Source: Pseudomonas paralcaligenes
GTDB lineage: Bacteria > Pseudomonadota > Gammaproteobacteria > Pseudomonadales > Pseudomonadaceae
NCBI RefSeq assembly: GCF_019655855.1
Contig: NZ_BPFX01000007.1
Span: forward strand, 434,001-498,000
Reading direction: 5' to 3'
Length of the DNA stretch: 64,000 nucleotides
A model generated the notes under the pieces. That model made no database searches, was not told the DNA's origin, and saw only the letters and a list, made by a program, of their open reading frames with translations. Of the stretch, positions 32,879 to 41,833 are shown one piece after another. Within the stretch, counting starts at the first letter, position 1; every line of letters starts with the position of its first letter. The position numbers were made by a program, and so were the translations under genes.

Positions 32879-35758
32879 ATGCACACCGACACAACTCGCG
32901 AGAACCCGCAGGCCGTGGCGCCGCAGGCAGCCGAATCCAGTCAGGATCTGGCCGCCACCGCCCCGGGCCAGCTGCGCGTGATCAAGCGCAACGGTACCGT
33001 CGTGCCCTACACCGACGACAAGATCACCGTGGCCATCACCAAGGCGTTCCTCGCAGTTGAAGGCGGCAACGCCGCCGCCTCGTCGCGCATCCATGAGACC
33101 GTGGCGCGCCTGACCGAGCAGGTCACCGCCACCTTCAAGCGCCGCATGCCGTCCGGCGGCACCATCCACATCGAGGAAATCCAGGACCAGGTCGAACTGG
33201 CCCTGATGCGCGCCGGCGAGCAGAAGGTCGCCCGCGACTACGTGATCTACCGCGAGGCCCAGGCCGCCAAGCGCAAGGCCGGCTCCGCCGAAGTCGCCCA
33301 GCCGCACCCGAGCATCCGCGTCACCAAGGCCGACGGCAGCGTGCAGCCGCTGGACATGGGCCGCCTGCAGACCATCATCCGCGAGGCCTGCGAAGGCCTG
33401 GCCGAAGTCGACGGTTCGCTGATCGAAGCCGAGACCCTGAAGAACCTGTACGACGGCGTGGCCGAGAAGGACGTCAACACCGCCCTGGTGATGACCGCCC
33501 GCACCCTGGTCGAGCGCGAGCCGAACTACTCCTACGTCACCGCCCGCCTGCTGATGGACAACATCCGCGCCGAAGGCCTGGGCTTCCTCGGCATCGCCAG
33601 CAGCGCCACCCACCACGAGATGGCCGAGCTGTACGCCAAGGCCCTGCCGGCGTACGTGGAAAAAGGCTCCGAGTTCGAGCTGATCGATGCCAAGCTGAAA
33701 ACCTACGACCTGGAGAAACTGGGCCGCGCCATCGATCACGAGCGCGACCAGCAGTTCACCTACCTGGGCCTGCAGACCCTGTACGACCGCTACTTCATCC
33801 ACAAGGACGGCGTGCGCTTCGAACTGCCGCAGATCTTCTTCATGCGCGTGGCCATGGGCCTGGCCATCGAGGAGCCGCAGAAGGAAGAGCGCGCCATCGA
33901 GTTCTACAACCTGATCTCCAGCTTCGACTACATGGCGTCGACCCCGACCCTGTTCAACGCCGGCACCCTGCGCCCGCAGCTGTCCTCGTGCTACCTGACC
34001 ACCGTGCCGGACGACCTGTCGGGCATCTACCAGGCCATCCACGACAACGCCATGCTGAGCAAATTCGCCGGCGGCCTGGGCAACGACTGGACCCCGGTGC
34101 GCGCGCTGGGCTCCTACATCAAGGGCACCAACGGCAAGAGCCAGGGCGTGGTTCCGTTCCTGAAAGTGGTCAACGACACCGCCGTGGCCGTGAACCAGGG
34201 TGGCAAGCGCAAGGGCGCCGTGTGCGCCTACCTGGAGACCTGGCACCTGGACATCGAGGAATTCCTCGAACTGCGCAAGAACACCGGTGACGACCGTCGC
34301 CGCACCCACGACATGAACACCGCGAACTGGATTCCGGACCTGTTCATGAAGCGCGTGTTCGACGACGGCCAGTGGACCCTGTTCTCCCCGTCCGAGGTGC
34401 CGGACCTGCACGACCTCACCGGCAAGGCCTTCGAGGAGCGCTACGAGTACTACGAGGCCCTGACCGGCTACGGCAAGATCAAGGTGTTCAAGACCATCGC
34501 CGCCAAGGACCTGTGGCGCAAGATGCTGTCCATGCTGTTCGAGACCGGCCACCCGTGGCTGACCTTCAAGGACCCGTGCAACCTGCGCAGCCCGCAGCAG
34601 CACGTGGGCGTGGTGCACAGCTCGAACCTGTGCACCGAGATCACCCTGAACACCAACAAGGACGAGATCGCGGTCTGCAACCTGGGCTCGATCAACCTGG
34701 TCAACCACATCGTCGACGGCAAGCTCGACGTCGAGAAGCTCGGCCGCACCGTGAAGACCGCCGTGCGCATGCTCGATAACGTCATCGACATCAACTACTA
34801 CTCGGTGCCGCAGGCGCGCAACTCCAACCTCAAGCACCGTCCGGTCGGCCTCGGCCTGATGGGCTTCCAGGACGCCCTGTACCTGCAGCACATCGCCTAC
34901 GGCTCGGACGCGGCCATCGAGTTCGCCGACAAGTCCATGGAAGCGATCAGCTACTACGCCATCCAGGCCTCCTGCGACCTGGCCGAAGAACGCGGCAGCT
35001 ACTCCACCTTCGAAGGCTCGCTGTGGTCCAAGGGCATCCTGCCGCTGGACTCCCAGCAGATCCTGATCGAGGCCCGCGGCCAGAAGTACATCGACGTCGA
35101 CCTGTCCGAGTCGCTGGACTGGGCGCCGGTGCGCGAGCGCGTCAAGAAAGGCATCCGCAACTCCAACATCATGGCCATCGCGCCGACCGCGACCATCTCC
35201 AACATCATCGGCGTGTCGCAGTCGATCGAGCCGACCTACCAGAACCTGTACGTGAAATCGAACCTCTCCGGTGAATTCACCGTGATCAACCCCTACCTGG
35301 TGCGCGACCTGAAGAACCGCGGCCTGTGGGACCCGGTCATGGTCAACGACCTGAAGTACTACGACGGCTCCGTGCAGCAGATCGAGCGCATCCCGCAGGA
35401 CCTCAAGGACCTGTACGCCACCGCGTTCGAAGTGGAAACCAAGTGGATCGTCGACGCCGCCAGCCGCCGCCAGAAGTGGATCGACCAGGCCCAGTCGCTG
35501 AACCTGTACATCGCCGGCGCCAGCGGCAAGAAGCTGGACGTGACCTACCGCATGGCCTGGTTCCGTGGCCTGAAGACCACCTACTACCTCCGCGCCCTGG
35601 CCGCCACCAGCACCGAGAAATCCACCATCAACACCGGCAAGCTGAACGCCGTGTCCAGCGGTGCGATCGACGAGGGCAACTTCGCCGCGTCGGCCGGTCC
35701 GGCGCCAGTGCCCAAAGCCTGTGCCATCGACCAGCCCGACTGCGAAGCTTGTCAGTAA
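32879..35758 (+). CDS. nrdA: Ribonucleoside-diphosphate reductase class Ia, large subunit
   Basis: A 959-residue catalytic subunit that reduces ribonucleoside diphosphates. The N-terminus has two ATP-cones in tandem: LRVIKRNGTVVPYTDDKITV (about 32-120) and IRVTKADGSVQPLDMGRL (about 145-235), as known for P. aeruginosa NrdA, where only one is expected to bind nucleotide. Catalytic residues are visible: SSCYLTTVPD (redox cysteine), NLCTEITLNT (thiyl cysteine and glutamate), VCNLGSINL (redox partner), NYYSVPQARNSNLKHRP, PTATISNIIG, and the C-terminal CEACQ that exchanges with thioredoxin. Ribosome site AGCGGAGAACCTC. First of the nrdA - 41-codon gene - nrdB set. Confidence 0.97.
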   Translation: MHTDTTRENPQAVAPQAAESSQDLAATAPGQLRVIKRNGTVVPYTDDKITVAITKAFLAVEGGNAAASSRIHETVARLTEQVTATFKRRMPSGGTIHIEEIQDQVELALMRAGEQKVARDYVIYREAQAAKRKAGSAEVAQPHPSIRVTKADGSVQPLDMGRLQTIIREACEGLAEVDGSLIEAETLKNLYDGVAEKDVNTALVMTARTLVEREPNYSYVTARLLMDNIRAEGLGFLGIASSATHHEMAELYAKALPAYVEKGSEFELIDAKLKTYDLEKLGRAIDHERDQQFTYLGLQTLYDRYFIHKDGVRFELPQIFFMRVAMGLAIEEPQKEERAIEFYNLISSFDYMASTPTLFNAGTLRPQLSSCYLTTVPDDLSGIYQAIHDNAMLSKFAGGLGNDWTPVRALGSYIKGTNGKSQGVVPFLKVVNDTAVAVNQGGKRKGAVCAYLETWHLDIEEFLELRKNTGDDRRRTHDMNTANWIPDLFMKRVFDDGQWTLFSPSEVPDLHDLTGKAFEERYEYYEALTGYGKIKVFKTIAAKDLWRKMLSMLFETGHPWLTFKDPCNLRSPQQHVGVVHSSNLCTEITLNTNKDEIAVCNLGSINLVNHIVDGKLDVEKLGRTVKTAVRMLDNVIDINYYSVPQARNSNLKHRPVGLGLMGFQDALYLQHIAYGSDAAIEFADKSMEAISYYAIQASCDLAEERGSYSTFEGSLWSKGILPLDSQQILIEARGQKYIDVDLSESLDWAPVRERVKKGIRNSNIMAIAPTATISNIIGVSQSIEPTYQNLYVKSNLSGEFTVINPYLVRDLKNRGLWDPVMVNDLKYYDGSVQQIERIPQDLKDLYATAFEVETKWIVDAASRRQKWIDQAQSLNLYIAGASGKKLDVTYRMAWFRGLKTTYYLRALAATSTEKSTINTGKLNAVSSGAIDEGNFAASAGPAPVPKACAIDQPDCEACQ

Positions 35759-35898
35759 GGGAAATCGCGCGAATCTGAGCGGCGTGCGCGTTGTTGCCGC
35801 GCCGGCCGGCCCCGGTCACGTACTTCAGTACGCTCCCGGAGCCAACCGACACGGCGCCTAGCGCCCACTCGCCCAGCTTCGCGCTTGCAGGGAACGCA

Positions 35899-36000
35899 AA
35901 ATAAAAAGCCCGAGCACAGCTGTAACTGTACCCGGGCTTGAATCTCCCACGAGCAAGAGTGTCGCTCAAAGGGAGGCTGGATCCTTTCAGACCCAAATGC
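35899..36000 (-). ncRNA. candidate small RNA, antisense to the nrdA-nrdB intergenic region
   Basis: On the minus strand a -35 TTGACA (36036-36031), 18-base spacer and -10-like GATCAT (36012-36007) are followed about 70 bases later by a textbook intrinsic terminator: AAGCCCG..CGGGCTT stem (35939-35906) then TTTTTATTTT (35905-35896). On the plus strand the hairpin is preceded by A residues and has no U-tract, so it serves the minus strand, where no gene exists. The implied transcript is about 100 nt with a further CTCCC..GGGAG stem. It would be antisense to the leader of the 41-codon gene. Confidence 0.5.
35906..35939 (-). terminator. intrinsic terminator on the minus strand
   Basis: Stem AAGCCCG / CGGGCTT with a 20-base partly paired loop, followed on the minus strand by TTTTTATTTT. 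It would end the small RNA proposed at 35899-36000. The 308-base gap between nrdA and the 41-codon gene has no other gene; its first part (35770-35880) is a GC-rich stretch with a GTACTTCAGTAC palindrome. Confidence 0.7.
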
Positions 36001-36028
36001 GGGCGCATGATCGCCATCTGAATGGACC

Positions 36029-36044
36029 AGTGTCAAGTGACACT
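36029..36044. promoter_or_regulatory. perfect inverted repeat before the 41-codon gene
   Basis: AGTGTCA-AG-TGACACT, seven-base perfect arms, ending seven bases before the AGGAG ribosome site. It overlaps the -35 of the proposed minus-strand promoter, so a protein bound here could control both strands. Confidence 0.45.
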
Positions 36045-36065
36045 CATCCATTAGGAGTATTAGCC

Positions 36066-36191
36066 ATGGCTAAGAAATCCGATACCTACGAAGTGGGCCG
36101 TGATGCCGGCAACGGGCGTTTCACTACGCCTGAAAAAGCCAGGCAAAACCCGAAAACCCACGTGGTAGAGAAAGTCAAAAAGTCCAAGTAA
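36066..36191 (+). CDS. 41-residue conserved small protein between nrdA and nrdB
   Basis: MAKKSDTYEVGRDAGNGRF begins a 41-residue basic protein ending VVEKVKKSK. AGGAG lies eight bases before the ATG, and an intrinsic terminator follows nine bases after the stop. The TYEVGRDAGNGRFTTPEKA type of sequence is seen in small Pseudomonas proteins of unknown function. The separate ribosome site and terminator argue for a real gene. No function is known; a link to ribonucleotide reductase is suggested only by position. Confidence 0.75.
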   Translation: MAKKSDTYEVGRDAGNGRFTTPEKARQNPKTHVVEKVKKSK

Positions 36192-36199
36192 TTGGACAG

Positions 36200-36224
36200 G
36201 CTGGGGGGAAACCCCCAGCTTTTT
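36200..36224 (+). terminator. intrinsic terminator after the 41-codon gene
   Basis: GCTGGGGG-GAAA-CCCCCAGC stem-loop followed by TTTTT. It lies 29 bases before the nrdB start, so nrdB must depend on read-through or on a promoter inside this short gap. Confidence 0.88.
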
Positions 36225-36253
36225 ACTATTAACTAATTACTTGAGGAAATGGC

Positions 36254-37507
36254 ATGCTGAGCTGGGACGAATTCGATAAGGAAGACACCCAATCCATCGC
36301 TGCAAATCCAGCGGCAGCAAATAGCTCGGTGAGCAATATGAGTCTGGACAAGCTCGACAACGAAGCCGCCGGCTCCGTCGAAGAAGCCCGCGCCGTATCG
36401 GCCGACGACTCCGACGCCGTCGCCCGCGCCAAGAAGGCCCTCGACGACCTGGACATCCAGGAAGGCCTGGACGACCTGGAAGGCTCCGCCGCCCGCGTTC
36501 ACGTCGGCGACAAGCAGATGATCAACGCCCGCGCCGACCTCAACCAGCTCGTACCCTTCAAGTACGACTGGGCCTGGCAGAAGTATCTGGATGGCTGCGC
36601 CAACCACTGGATGCCGCAGGAAGTGAACATGAACGCCGACATCGCTCTGTGGAAGAGCAAGGACGGCCTCAGCGAAGACGAGCGCCGCATCGTCAAGCGC
36701 AACCTCGGCTTCTTCTCTACCGCCGACAGCCTGGTCGCCAACAACCTGGTGCTGGCCGTGTACCGCCTGATCACCAACCCCGAGTGCCGCCAGTACATCC
36801 TGCGCCAGGCCTTCGAGGAAGCGATTCACACCCACGCCTACCAGTACTGCATCGAATCGCTGGGCATGGACGAAGGCGAGATCTTCAACATGTACCACGA
36901 GATCCCAAGCGTGGCGAAGAAGGCCTCCTGGGGCCTGAAGTACACCCGCTCGATCTCCGACCCCGAGTTCAAGACCGGCACCCCGGAGACCGACCGCCAG
37001 TTCCTGCGCAACCTGATCGCCTACTACTGCGTGCTGGAAGGCATCTTCTTCTACTGCGGTTTCACCCAGATCCTCTCCATGGGCCGCCGCAACAAGATGA
37101 CCGGCACCGCCGAGCAGTTCCAGTACATCCTGCGCGACGAATCCATGCACCTGAACTTCGGCATCGACGTGATCAACCAGATCAAGATCGAGAACCCGCA
37201 CCTGTGGGATGCCCAGATGAAGGACGAAGCGACCCAGATGATCCTGCAGGGCACCCAACTGGAGATCGAATACGCGCGTGACACCATGCCGCGCGGCGTA
37301 CTGGGCATGAACGCAGCGATGATGGAGGACTACCTCAAATTCATCGCCAACCGCCGCCTGACCCAGATCGGCCTGAAGGAAGAGTACCCGGGCACCACCA
37401 ACCCCTTCCCGTGGATGAGCGAGATCATGGACCTGAAGAAGGAGAAGAACTTCTTCGAGACGCGTGTGATTGAGTATCAGACGGGTGGGGCGTTGAGCTG
37501 GGATTGA
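36254..37507 (+). CDS. nrdB: Ribonucleoside-diphosphate reductase class Ia, small subunit
   Basis: A 417-residue beta subunit. Iron ligands and the radical site lie in the four-helix core: [13 protein letters not shown] region, [16 protein letters not shown] (Glu, His, and tyrosine nearby), [11 protein letters not shown] (Glu) and [11 protein letters not shown] (Glu, His). The last residues [10 protein letters not shown] form the tail that docks on NrdA. The first about 70 residues are an acidic, low-complexity extension ([18 protein letters not shown]) longer than in E. coli NrdB. TGAGGAAA precedes the ATG. A strong terminator follows. Confidence 0.96.
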   Translation: MLSWDEFDKEDTQSIAANPAAANSSVSNMSLDKLDNEAAGSVEEARAVSADDSDAVARAKKALDDLDIQEGLDDLEGSAARVHVGDKQMINARADLNQLVPFKYDWAWQKYLDGCANHWMPQEVNMNADIALWKSKDGLSEDERRIVKRNLGFFSTADSLVANNLVLAVYRLITNPECRQYILRQAFEEAIHTHAYQYCIESLGMDEGEIFNMYHEIPSVAKKASWGLKYTRSISDPEFKTGTPETDRQFLRNLIAYYCVLEGIFFYCGFTQILSMGRRNKMTGTAEQFQYILRDESMHLNFGIDVINQIKIENPHLWDAQMKDEATQMILQGTQLEIEYARDTMPRGVLGMNAAMMEDYLKFIANRRLTQIGLKEEYPGTTNPFPWMSEIMDLKKEKNFFETRVIEYQTGGALSWD

Positions 37508-37585
37508 TTCCTGGGTCTAGATCGTTAGGAAAAATTAAAAGCGCTTTACCTGATTACGGATGTTCGGGGCAGCGAGATAATTAAG

Positions 37586-37612
37586 AGCCCCGCCTAGTGC
37601 GGGGCTTTTTTA
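37586..37612 (+). terminator. intrinsic terminator after nrdB
   Basis: AGCCCCGC-CTAGT-GCGGGGCT followed by TTTTTTATTTT. Perfect eight-base stem. Ends the nrd region 20 bases before the start of the A+T-rich gene. Confidence 0.92.
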
Positions 37613-37631
37613 TTTTACGAGAAATCCACCA

Positions 37632-38666
37632 GTGAATCTCTTAGAAACAATAACAAGCAACAAAGCAATACAAGCCATATCCCTAATCGCAGGACTACTG
37701 GCAGCCGGACTAGCCTTTAAAGAGTACCTATACTCAAACCCAGAACTACGAGCAACAGTAAACTCTGAAACCAGTCTAATCCAAGAAAGCAGCAAAATTG
37801 AAGAAATTAAAATCTCAGTAAAAGACAACCAAGTAAACCCCGAAAGCGAAGAGATCGTACTAAGAACAATAACAATAGAAAACTCTGGAAACGACTCGAT
37901 TCTAGAAAACTATTACGACTCCACCTCTCCTTGGGGCATAGAGATAAAAAACAGCAAAATAATAAAAGTAGCGCAAAGCGACACTAATAAAGATTATTTC
38001 AAAAATAAAAAATCAAGAATACAAGCAGATAAAATTGAGCTACCACGATACATAATAGAGCCCGGCGAACTTATAACCCTCTCAATAATCTCAATAGAGC
38101 AGCGCACCCAACGGCCGGAAATAAAGATATTTGGAAAAATAGCAAAAACAAAAATATTCGACACGGCAAGCCAAGGCAAGGAAATCAGCAGCATAGCTAT
38201 AGCCTTCCAAGGTGGACCAAGCATACAAATCATACGAACAACTGCATATTTCTTCATATTCATAGCAGCTGTATTAATACCTATAACCGCAATATCAATG
38301 CTCAAGGAATCAATGATAAAACGAAAAAATAAATCCCTAAGCACTTTTCTTGCGGACACTTACAAAGACAAGAACGCCCCAAGAATAATTGCATCACTAA
38401 AAGAAGGAAAAATCAGAAAAATAGCCAGACTCAAAGAAAACATCCACCTTATTTCAAGCGAAAACATCCCACTCACCACTAGTATACTGAAACACATAAA
38501 GCTCAACAAACCGTTACCGCCCGCACTCAAAAGAACAACAACAGAGGTATCTGAGCTAGTTGAGCACGATGTCATCCATCTAGAAAATGACAAGCTAACT
38601 ATCAATAGTGATGCATTAGAAATAATCACTGAGACATACGACTCGGTGAAGGATCAAATAGATTAA
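37632..38666 (+). CDS. A+T-rich orphan gene: two-pass membrane protein of unknown function
   Basis: A 344-residue protein starting at GTG with a poor ribosome site (ACGAGAA, 15 bases away). Hydrophobic segments at about 12-30 and 203-224 flank a 170-residue, lysine/isoleucine-rich and probably beta-rich domain; a basic C-terminal part of about 115 residues follows (KRKNKSLSTFLADTYKDKNA and onwards), probably cytoplasmic. I recognise no family. Two sampled lines are about 22% and 40% G+C, far below the rest of the window, and codon use (AAA, ATA, AGA) is unlike its neighbours, so it was acquired recently. It begins 20 bases after the nrdB terminator and is followed by 1.1 kb of repeats. Confidence 0.8.
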   Translation: MNLLETITSNKAIQAISLIAGLLAAGLAFKEYLYSNPELRATVNSETSLIQESSKIEEIKISVKDNQVNPESEEIVLRTITIENSGNDSILENYYDSTSPWGIEIKNSKIIKVAQSDTNKDYFKNKKSRIQADKIELPRYIIEPGELITLSIISIEQRTQRPEIKIFGKIAKTKIFDTASQGKEISSIAIAFQGGPSIQIIRTTAYFFIFIAAVLIPITAISMLKESMIKRKNKSLSTFLADTYKDKNAPRIIASLKEGKIRKIARLKENIHLISSENIPLTTSILKHIKLNKPLPPALKRTTTEVSELVEHDVIHLENDKLTINSDALEIITETYDSVKDQID

Positions 38667-39040
38667 CTCTAAAATTACCGTTTTACCTTCTTAGCTATAC
38701 AGCTGAACAAGAGTTCCTTTTCGCCCTTACGGCGAGTCACTTTCTCTTGTCTGGCCAAGAGGAAGTAACCAAAGAGAAGGCCACCCCGGCATCCGGGTCC
38801 GGGTCCGGGCTACGCCCGGACTTCCCTCCTTCCGGTGCCGCTCCGGGGGGCCGGCGTACAGCCCCTTTACGCCTCTCGCCGCATCCATGCGGCTCGTCCC
38901 CCTACGCGACACCTCCACTCGGCCTCCTGACGGGGACTCGGGCTCCGAGTTGCCTGAAAGTTTTGGCGGAATCTAATGAAAGCAACGCTTTCATTCGGGA
39001 TCGGGTCCACACCTTTTCCCGGATTGCATCCGGGCTACCA

Positions 39041-39103
39041 GTAGGAGCGAGCTTGCTCGCGAAGCTCTTTGCGGGCTTGGTTCGCGAGCAAGCTCGCTCC
39101 TGC
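39041..39103. repeat. REP palindrome, classical form
   Basis: GTAGGAGCGAGCTTGCTCGC and GCGAGCAAGCTCGCTCCTGC form long inverted arms around a 20-base centre. This GAGCTTGCTC variant is the widespread Pseudomonas REP; the other copies here are of the GGACTTGTCC variant. Confidence 0.85.
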
Positions 39104-39129
39104 AAAACCAAGCAGATTGATGGTTACGC

Positions 39130-39186
39130 GTAGGGTGCGCTGTGCGCACCGATGGCTCGGAGGATGGTGCGCACGGCGCACCCTAC
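39130..39186. repeat. GTAGGGTGCGC palindromic element
   Basis: GTAGGGTGCGCTGTGCGCACC at the left, written here as GTAGGGTGCGC, and GGTGCGCACGGCGCACCCTAC in inverse at the right (GCGCACCCTAC). Arms are almost perfect complements. Same family as 27859, 48116, 55941 and 59011. Confidence 0.8.
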
Positions 39187-39771
39187 CTTGCCCCCGAAGC
39201 CATCCCAGTCAAATGCTTTACCCGGACTGTCAGGCAGCGCCAAATACCCCCTTCAGGTGGGTGAGCGGAATCGTTGCGGAAGGGGCCGGCCGGGGAGGTT
39301 TGAGCGGCATGGATGCCACGAGAGGCACGATGGCCGGGACCGCCTAGGTGGGGCCGCCTAGGTAGGGATGGCCCTTGTACGCCGAACCTCGGAGCGGCGA
39401 TGGAGCGAACGAAACGTAGCGCAGCGAAGTAACAGCCGCAGGCTGGCCCGAAGGGCGAGCGCAGCGAGTTACCCGGAGCGAAGCGTAGGGGCCGGATGGC
39501 GGGGCAAGCGTTTTGGGTTACTTTTTTCCCGGCCGGGTAGGCGCGACTGGAAAAAGTGACCCGCCCAGCAGGGCGGAACCACTGCATCACCCGACAAGAA
39601 AACAAGCAGCCGCACGAAAACAGAATCGGCCCCGGATGCACCGCCAGCTAGCCTGACCAGCCCCATCCGGGACACAACGGCTGTTCTGCATCGAACAAGC
39701 CCACAAACGCCTGATCGTTCACATGCTTGCGTGGCAATAGAACGCTCCAGCGCCCGCCTGCCAGCAACTTG

Positions 39772-39966
39772 CTACCAGGCCTTATCGACGCCTTTCTTGA
39801 TCGCGTCCTTCACGTCGCCCTTGAGCTGCTGGGCTTTGCCCTTCACCTGCTGAGCATCCCCCTCGCCCTCGAGACGAGGATTATCGGTAGCCTTGCCGAC
39901 ACCCTCTTTGACTTTACCGATGGCTTCGTTGACGTTGCCTTTGATCTTGTCTGTCGTGCTGCTCAT
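39772..39966 (-). CDS. CsbD-like stress response protein
   Basis: A 64-residue hydrophilic protein with the CsbD signature: MSSTTDKIKGNVNEAIGKVK, then repeated KGKAQQLKGDVKDAIKKG. CsbD proteins are small, abundant, general-stress proteins of unknown mechanism. GAGG lies six bases before the ATG at 39966; an in-frame codon 12 bases earlier has no ribosome site. Confidence 0.88.
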   Translation of the reverse strand: MSSTTDKIKGNVNEAIGKVKEGVGKATDNPRLEGEGDAQQVKGKAQQLKGDVKDAIKKGVDKAW

Positions 39967-40111
39967 GTGACACCTCATTTCCGATGGGTTACGGAGAATG
40001 GAGCCCGTTTGGCCTTAATCGTTTCGTATTTCTTTTGCTCGCCCTCCCGCTTCGCGGGGCGATTGGAGGGGACGGCAAGGAAGAGCAGCCGTCCGGCGCG
40101 GCCAGCCTGGC

Positions 40112-41011
40112 CTACAGCGTGCAAAGCCCACCCGGCACCGCCATCACCCAATCCCTCACCGCCTGAATGGTCGGATCACCCCTCCGGCTCTCCGGATACA
40201 CCAGAAAGAACGGCTTGCCCTCCACTTCCGGCCCGAACGGCTGCACCAGCCGCCCTTCCCTCAGTTCATCCTCGATCAGTTGCCGGCTCATCAGCGCCAC
40301 GCCCTGTGCGCCGATGGCCGCCGAGACGGCGTGGGTCTCGTCGGAGAACACCAGCCCGGCGCTGACGTCCAGCCCCGGCACCCGGGCCTGCTTCTGCCAC
40401 AGCGCCCAGTCCAGGGGCGAGGAAATGGCGGCCTGGTTGCGGAAGTGGATCAGCGGGTGGTTGGGCAGCTCGGCCGCGTCGTGCAGGCCGAGCAGCGGGC
40501 TGCAGGCCGGGATGAAGGTGTTGTCGAACAGCTTCTCCGCCACCAGCCCCGGCCAGCGGCCGTCGCCGTAGCGGATGGCGATGTCCGCGGTGACGCCATC
40601 GAGCGCGACCGGCTCGTGCGAGGCGTGGATACGCAGGTCGATCTGCGGGTGCGAGTCGCGCAGCAGGCACACCCAGGACAGCAGCCAGCGCACCGCCACG
40701 GCGGGTGTGGTGCTGAGGGTGATGGCCTGGCGGCAGGGCACCGCGCTGAGCCGCTCGACCGTCGCGCCGATGCTGTCGAACGCGCTCTCCAGCACCTGCT
40801 GCAGCTCGCGGCCCTGGGCGGTCAGTTCGAGCTGGCGCGGCTTGCGCAGGAACAGCGCGACGCCGAGGGATTCCTCCAGCGCACGAATCTGGTGGCTGAC
40901 CGCCGTGGCGGTCACCGAGAGTTCTTCCGCAGCCCGCTTGGCGCTCTCGTGGCGAGCGGCCGCCTCGAAGGCCCGCAGGGCCGAGAGCGAAGGTAACCAG
41001 CGTCGCGTCAT
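40112..41011 (-). CDS. LysR family transcriptional regulator (GcvA-like)
   Basis: A 299-residue regulator. Helix-turn-helix: LSALRAFEAAARHESAKRAAEELSVTATAVSHQIR (recognition helix TATAVSHQIRALE). Effector domain follows with VTADIAIRYGDGRWPG, the motif of the GcvA/AmpR subgroup, and VSAAIGAQGVALMSRQ. It is divergent from the azoreductase gene across 120 bases and very probably controls it. In similar LysR-azoR pairs the regulator responds to quinones or other electrophiles. Confidence 0.9.
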   Translation of the reverse strand: MTRRWLPSLSALRAFEAAARHESAKRAAEELSVTATAVSHQIRALEESLGVALFLRKPRQLELTAQGRELQQVLESAFDSIGATVERLSAVPCRQAITLSTTPAVAVRWLLSWVCLLRDSHPQIDLRIHASHEPVALDGVTADIAIRYGDGRWPGLVAEKLFDNTFIPACSPLLGLHDAAELPNHPLIHFRNQAAISSPLDWALWQKQARVPGLDVSAGLVFSDETHAVSAAIGAQGVALMSRQLIEDELREGRLVQPFGPEVEGKPFFLVYPESRRGDPTIQAVRDWVMAVPGGLCTL

Positions 41012-41131
41012 GGCTGAATTTTCCTCAGTCGTACCCGAAAATAATGATCGTTTGTCGCCCAACAGGACTGGACCTAGCCTGAGTCTGCTGCGATTCACAG
41101 ATGAGTTCAACTTCAAGCAGGAGACTTCCCC

Positions 41132-41833
41132 ATGACGCACATTCTGCACCTCGACGCCAGCGCCCGCCCCGGCCTTGCCGGCAAGGACCTGCACGGCTCG
41201 CACAGCCGCAACCTCAGCCAGCGCTTCGTCGGCCAGTGGCTGGCCCGCCGCGCGCAGGACACCGTCACCTACCGCGACATCGGCCAGAACCCGCCGTCGA
41301 TCATCGACCATGACTGGATCGCCTCGTCCTTCACGCCGGAACCGCAGCGCGAGCCGTGGATGCGGCAGACCCTGGCGGAGAGCGACCGACTGGTCGACGA
41401 GCTGATCGCGGCGGACGTGCTGGTGATCGGCACGCCGCTGTACAACTTCGGCATGCCGGCCGCGCTCAAGGCCTGGGTCGACCAGGTGGTGCGCCCCGGC
41501 AGGACGGTGGATGTGGACGAGAGCAACCGGCTCGACCCTTACGTGCCGAAGCTGGCCGACCGGCCGCGGCATGCGGTGATCCTCACCGCCCGGGGCGGCA
41601 TCGGCTTCGACGCCGGTGGCGAGATGGCCCACATGAACCACTTGGAGCCGAACCTGATCACCGCCCTCGGCTTCATCGGCATTACTCGGGTGCATCAGGT
41701 CGCCATCGAGGGCCAGGAGGTGGGCGGCGAGCTGCTGGCCGCGTCGGTGGCGCGGGGCCTGGACAGGGTCGATGCGCTGGTCGCGGAGCTGCAGCGGGCG
41801 CGGCAGGCGGAGCGCCTTCCCGAACCCGCCTGA
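41132..41833 (+). CDS. azoR: FMN-dependent NADH:azoreductase / quinone reductase
   Basis: A 233-residue flavodoxin-fold enzyme. N-terminal MTHILHLDASARPG with the phosphate-binding SHSRNLSQRFV, GTPLYNFGMPAALKAWVDQV (FMN-binding), and ILTARGGIGF match AzoR. AzoR reduces azo bonds and quinones by two electrons and protects against thiol and quinone stress. AGGAGACTT stands before the ATG. The partner LysR gene is divergent. The C-terminus is about 30 residues longer than E. coli AzoR. Confidence 0.9.
   Translation: MTHILHLDASARPGLAGKDLHGSHSRNLSQRFVGQWLARRAQDTVTYRDIGQNPPSIIDHDWIASSFTPEPQREPWMRQTLAESDRLVDELIAADVLVIGTPLYNFGMPAALKAWVDQVVRPGRTVDVDESNRLDPYVPKLADRPRHAVILTARGGIGFDAGGEMAHMNHLEPNLITALGFIGITRVHQVAIEGQEVGGELLAASVARGLDRVDALVAELQRARQAERLPEPA

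Larger units (their letters stand above)
38732..39565. repeat. non-coding region bounded by inverted extragenic elements
   Basis: The 1.1 kb after the A+T-rich gene holds no convincing gene. It starts GGCGAGTCACTTTCTC..GAGGAAGTAACC (38732-38772) and ends with the inverse GGTTACTTTTTTCCC..GGAAAAAGTGACCCGCC (39516-39564). Inside are a REP (39041), a GTAGGGTGCGC palindrome (39130) and long GC-rich, low-complexity stretches with open frames on several strands but no ribosome sites. Such 'GTCACTTT..AAGTAACC' elements are frequent in intergenic DNA of Pseudomonas. Confidence 0.6.

Noticed and set aside
38747..39641. Several 60-150-codon frames in the repeat region
   Set aside because: They overlap each other on both strands, lack ribosome sites and run through REP and other palindromes.
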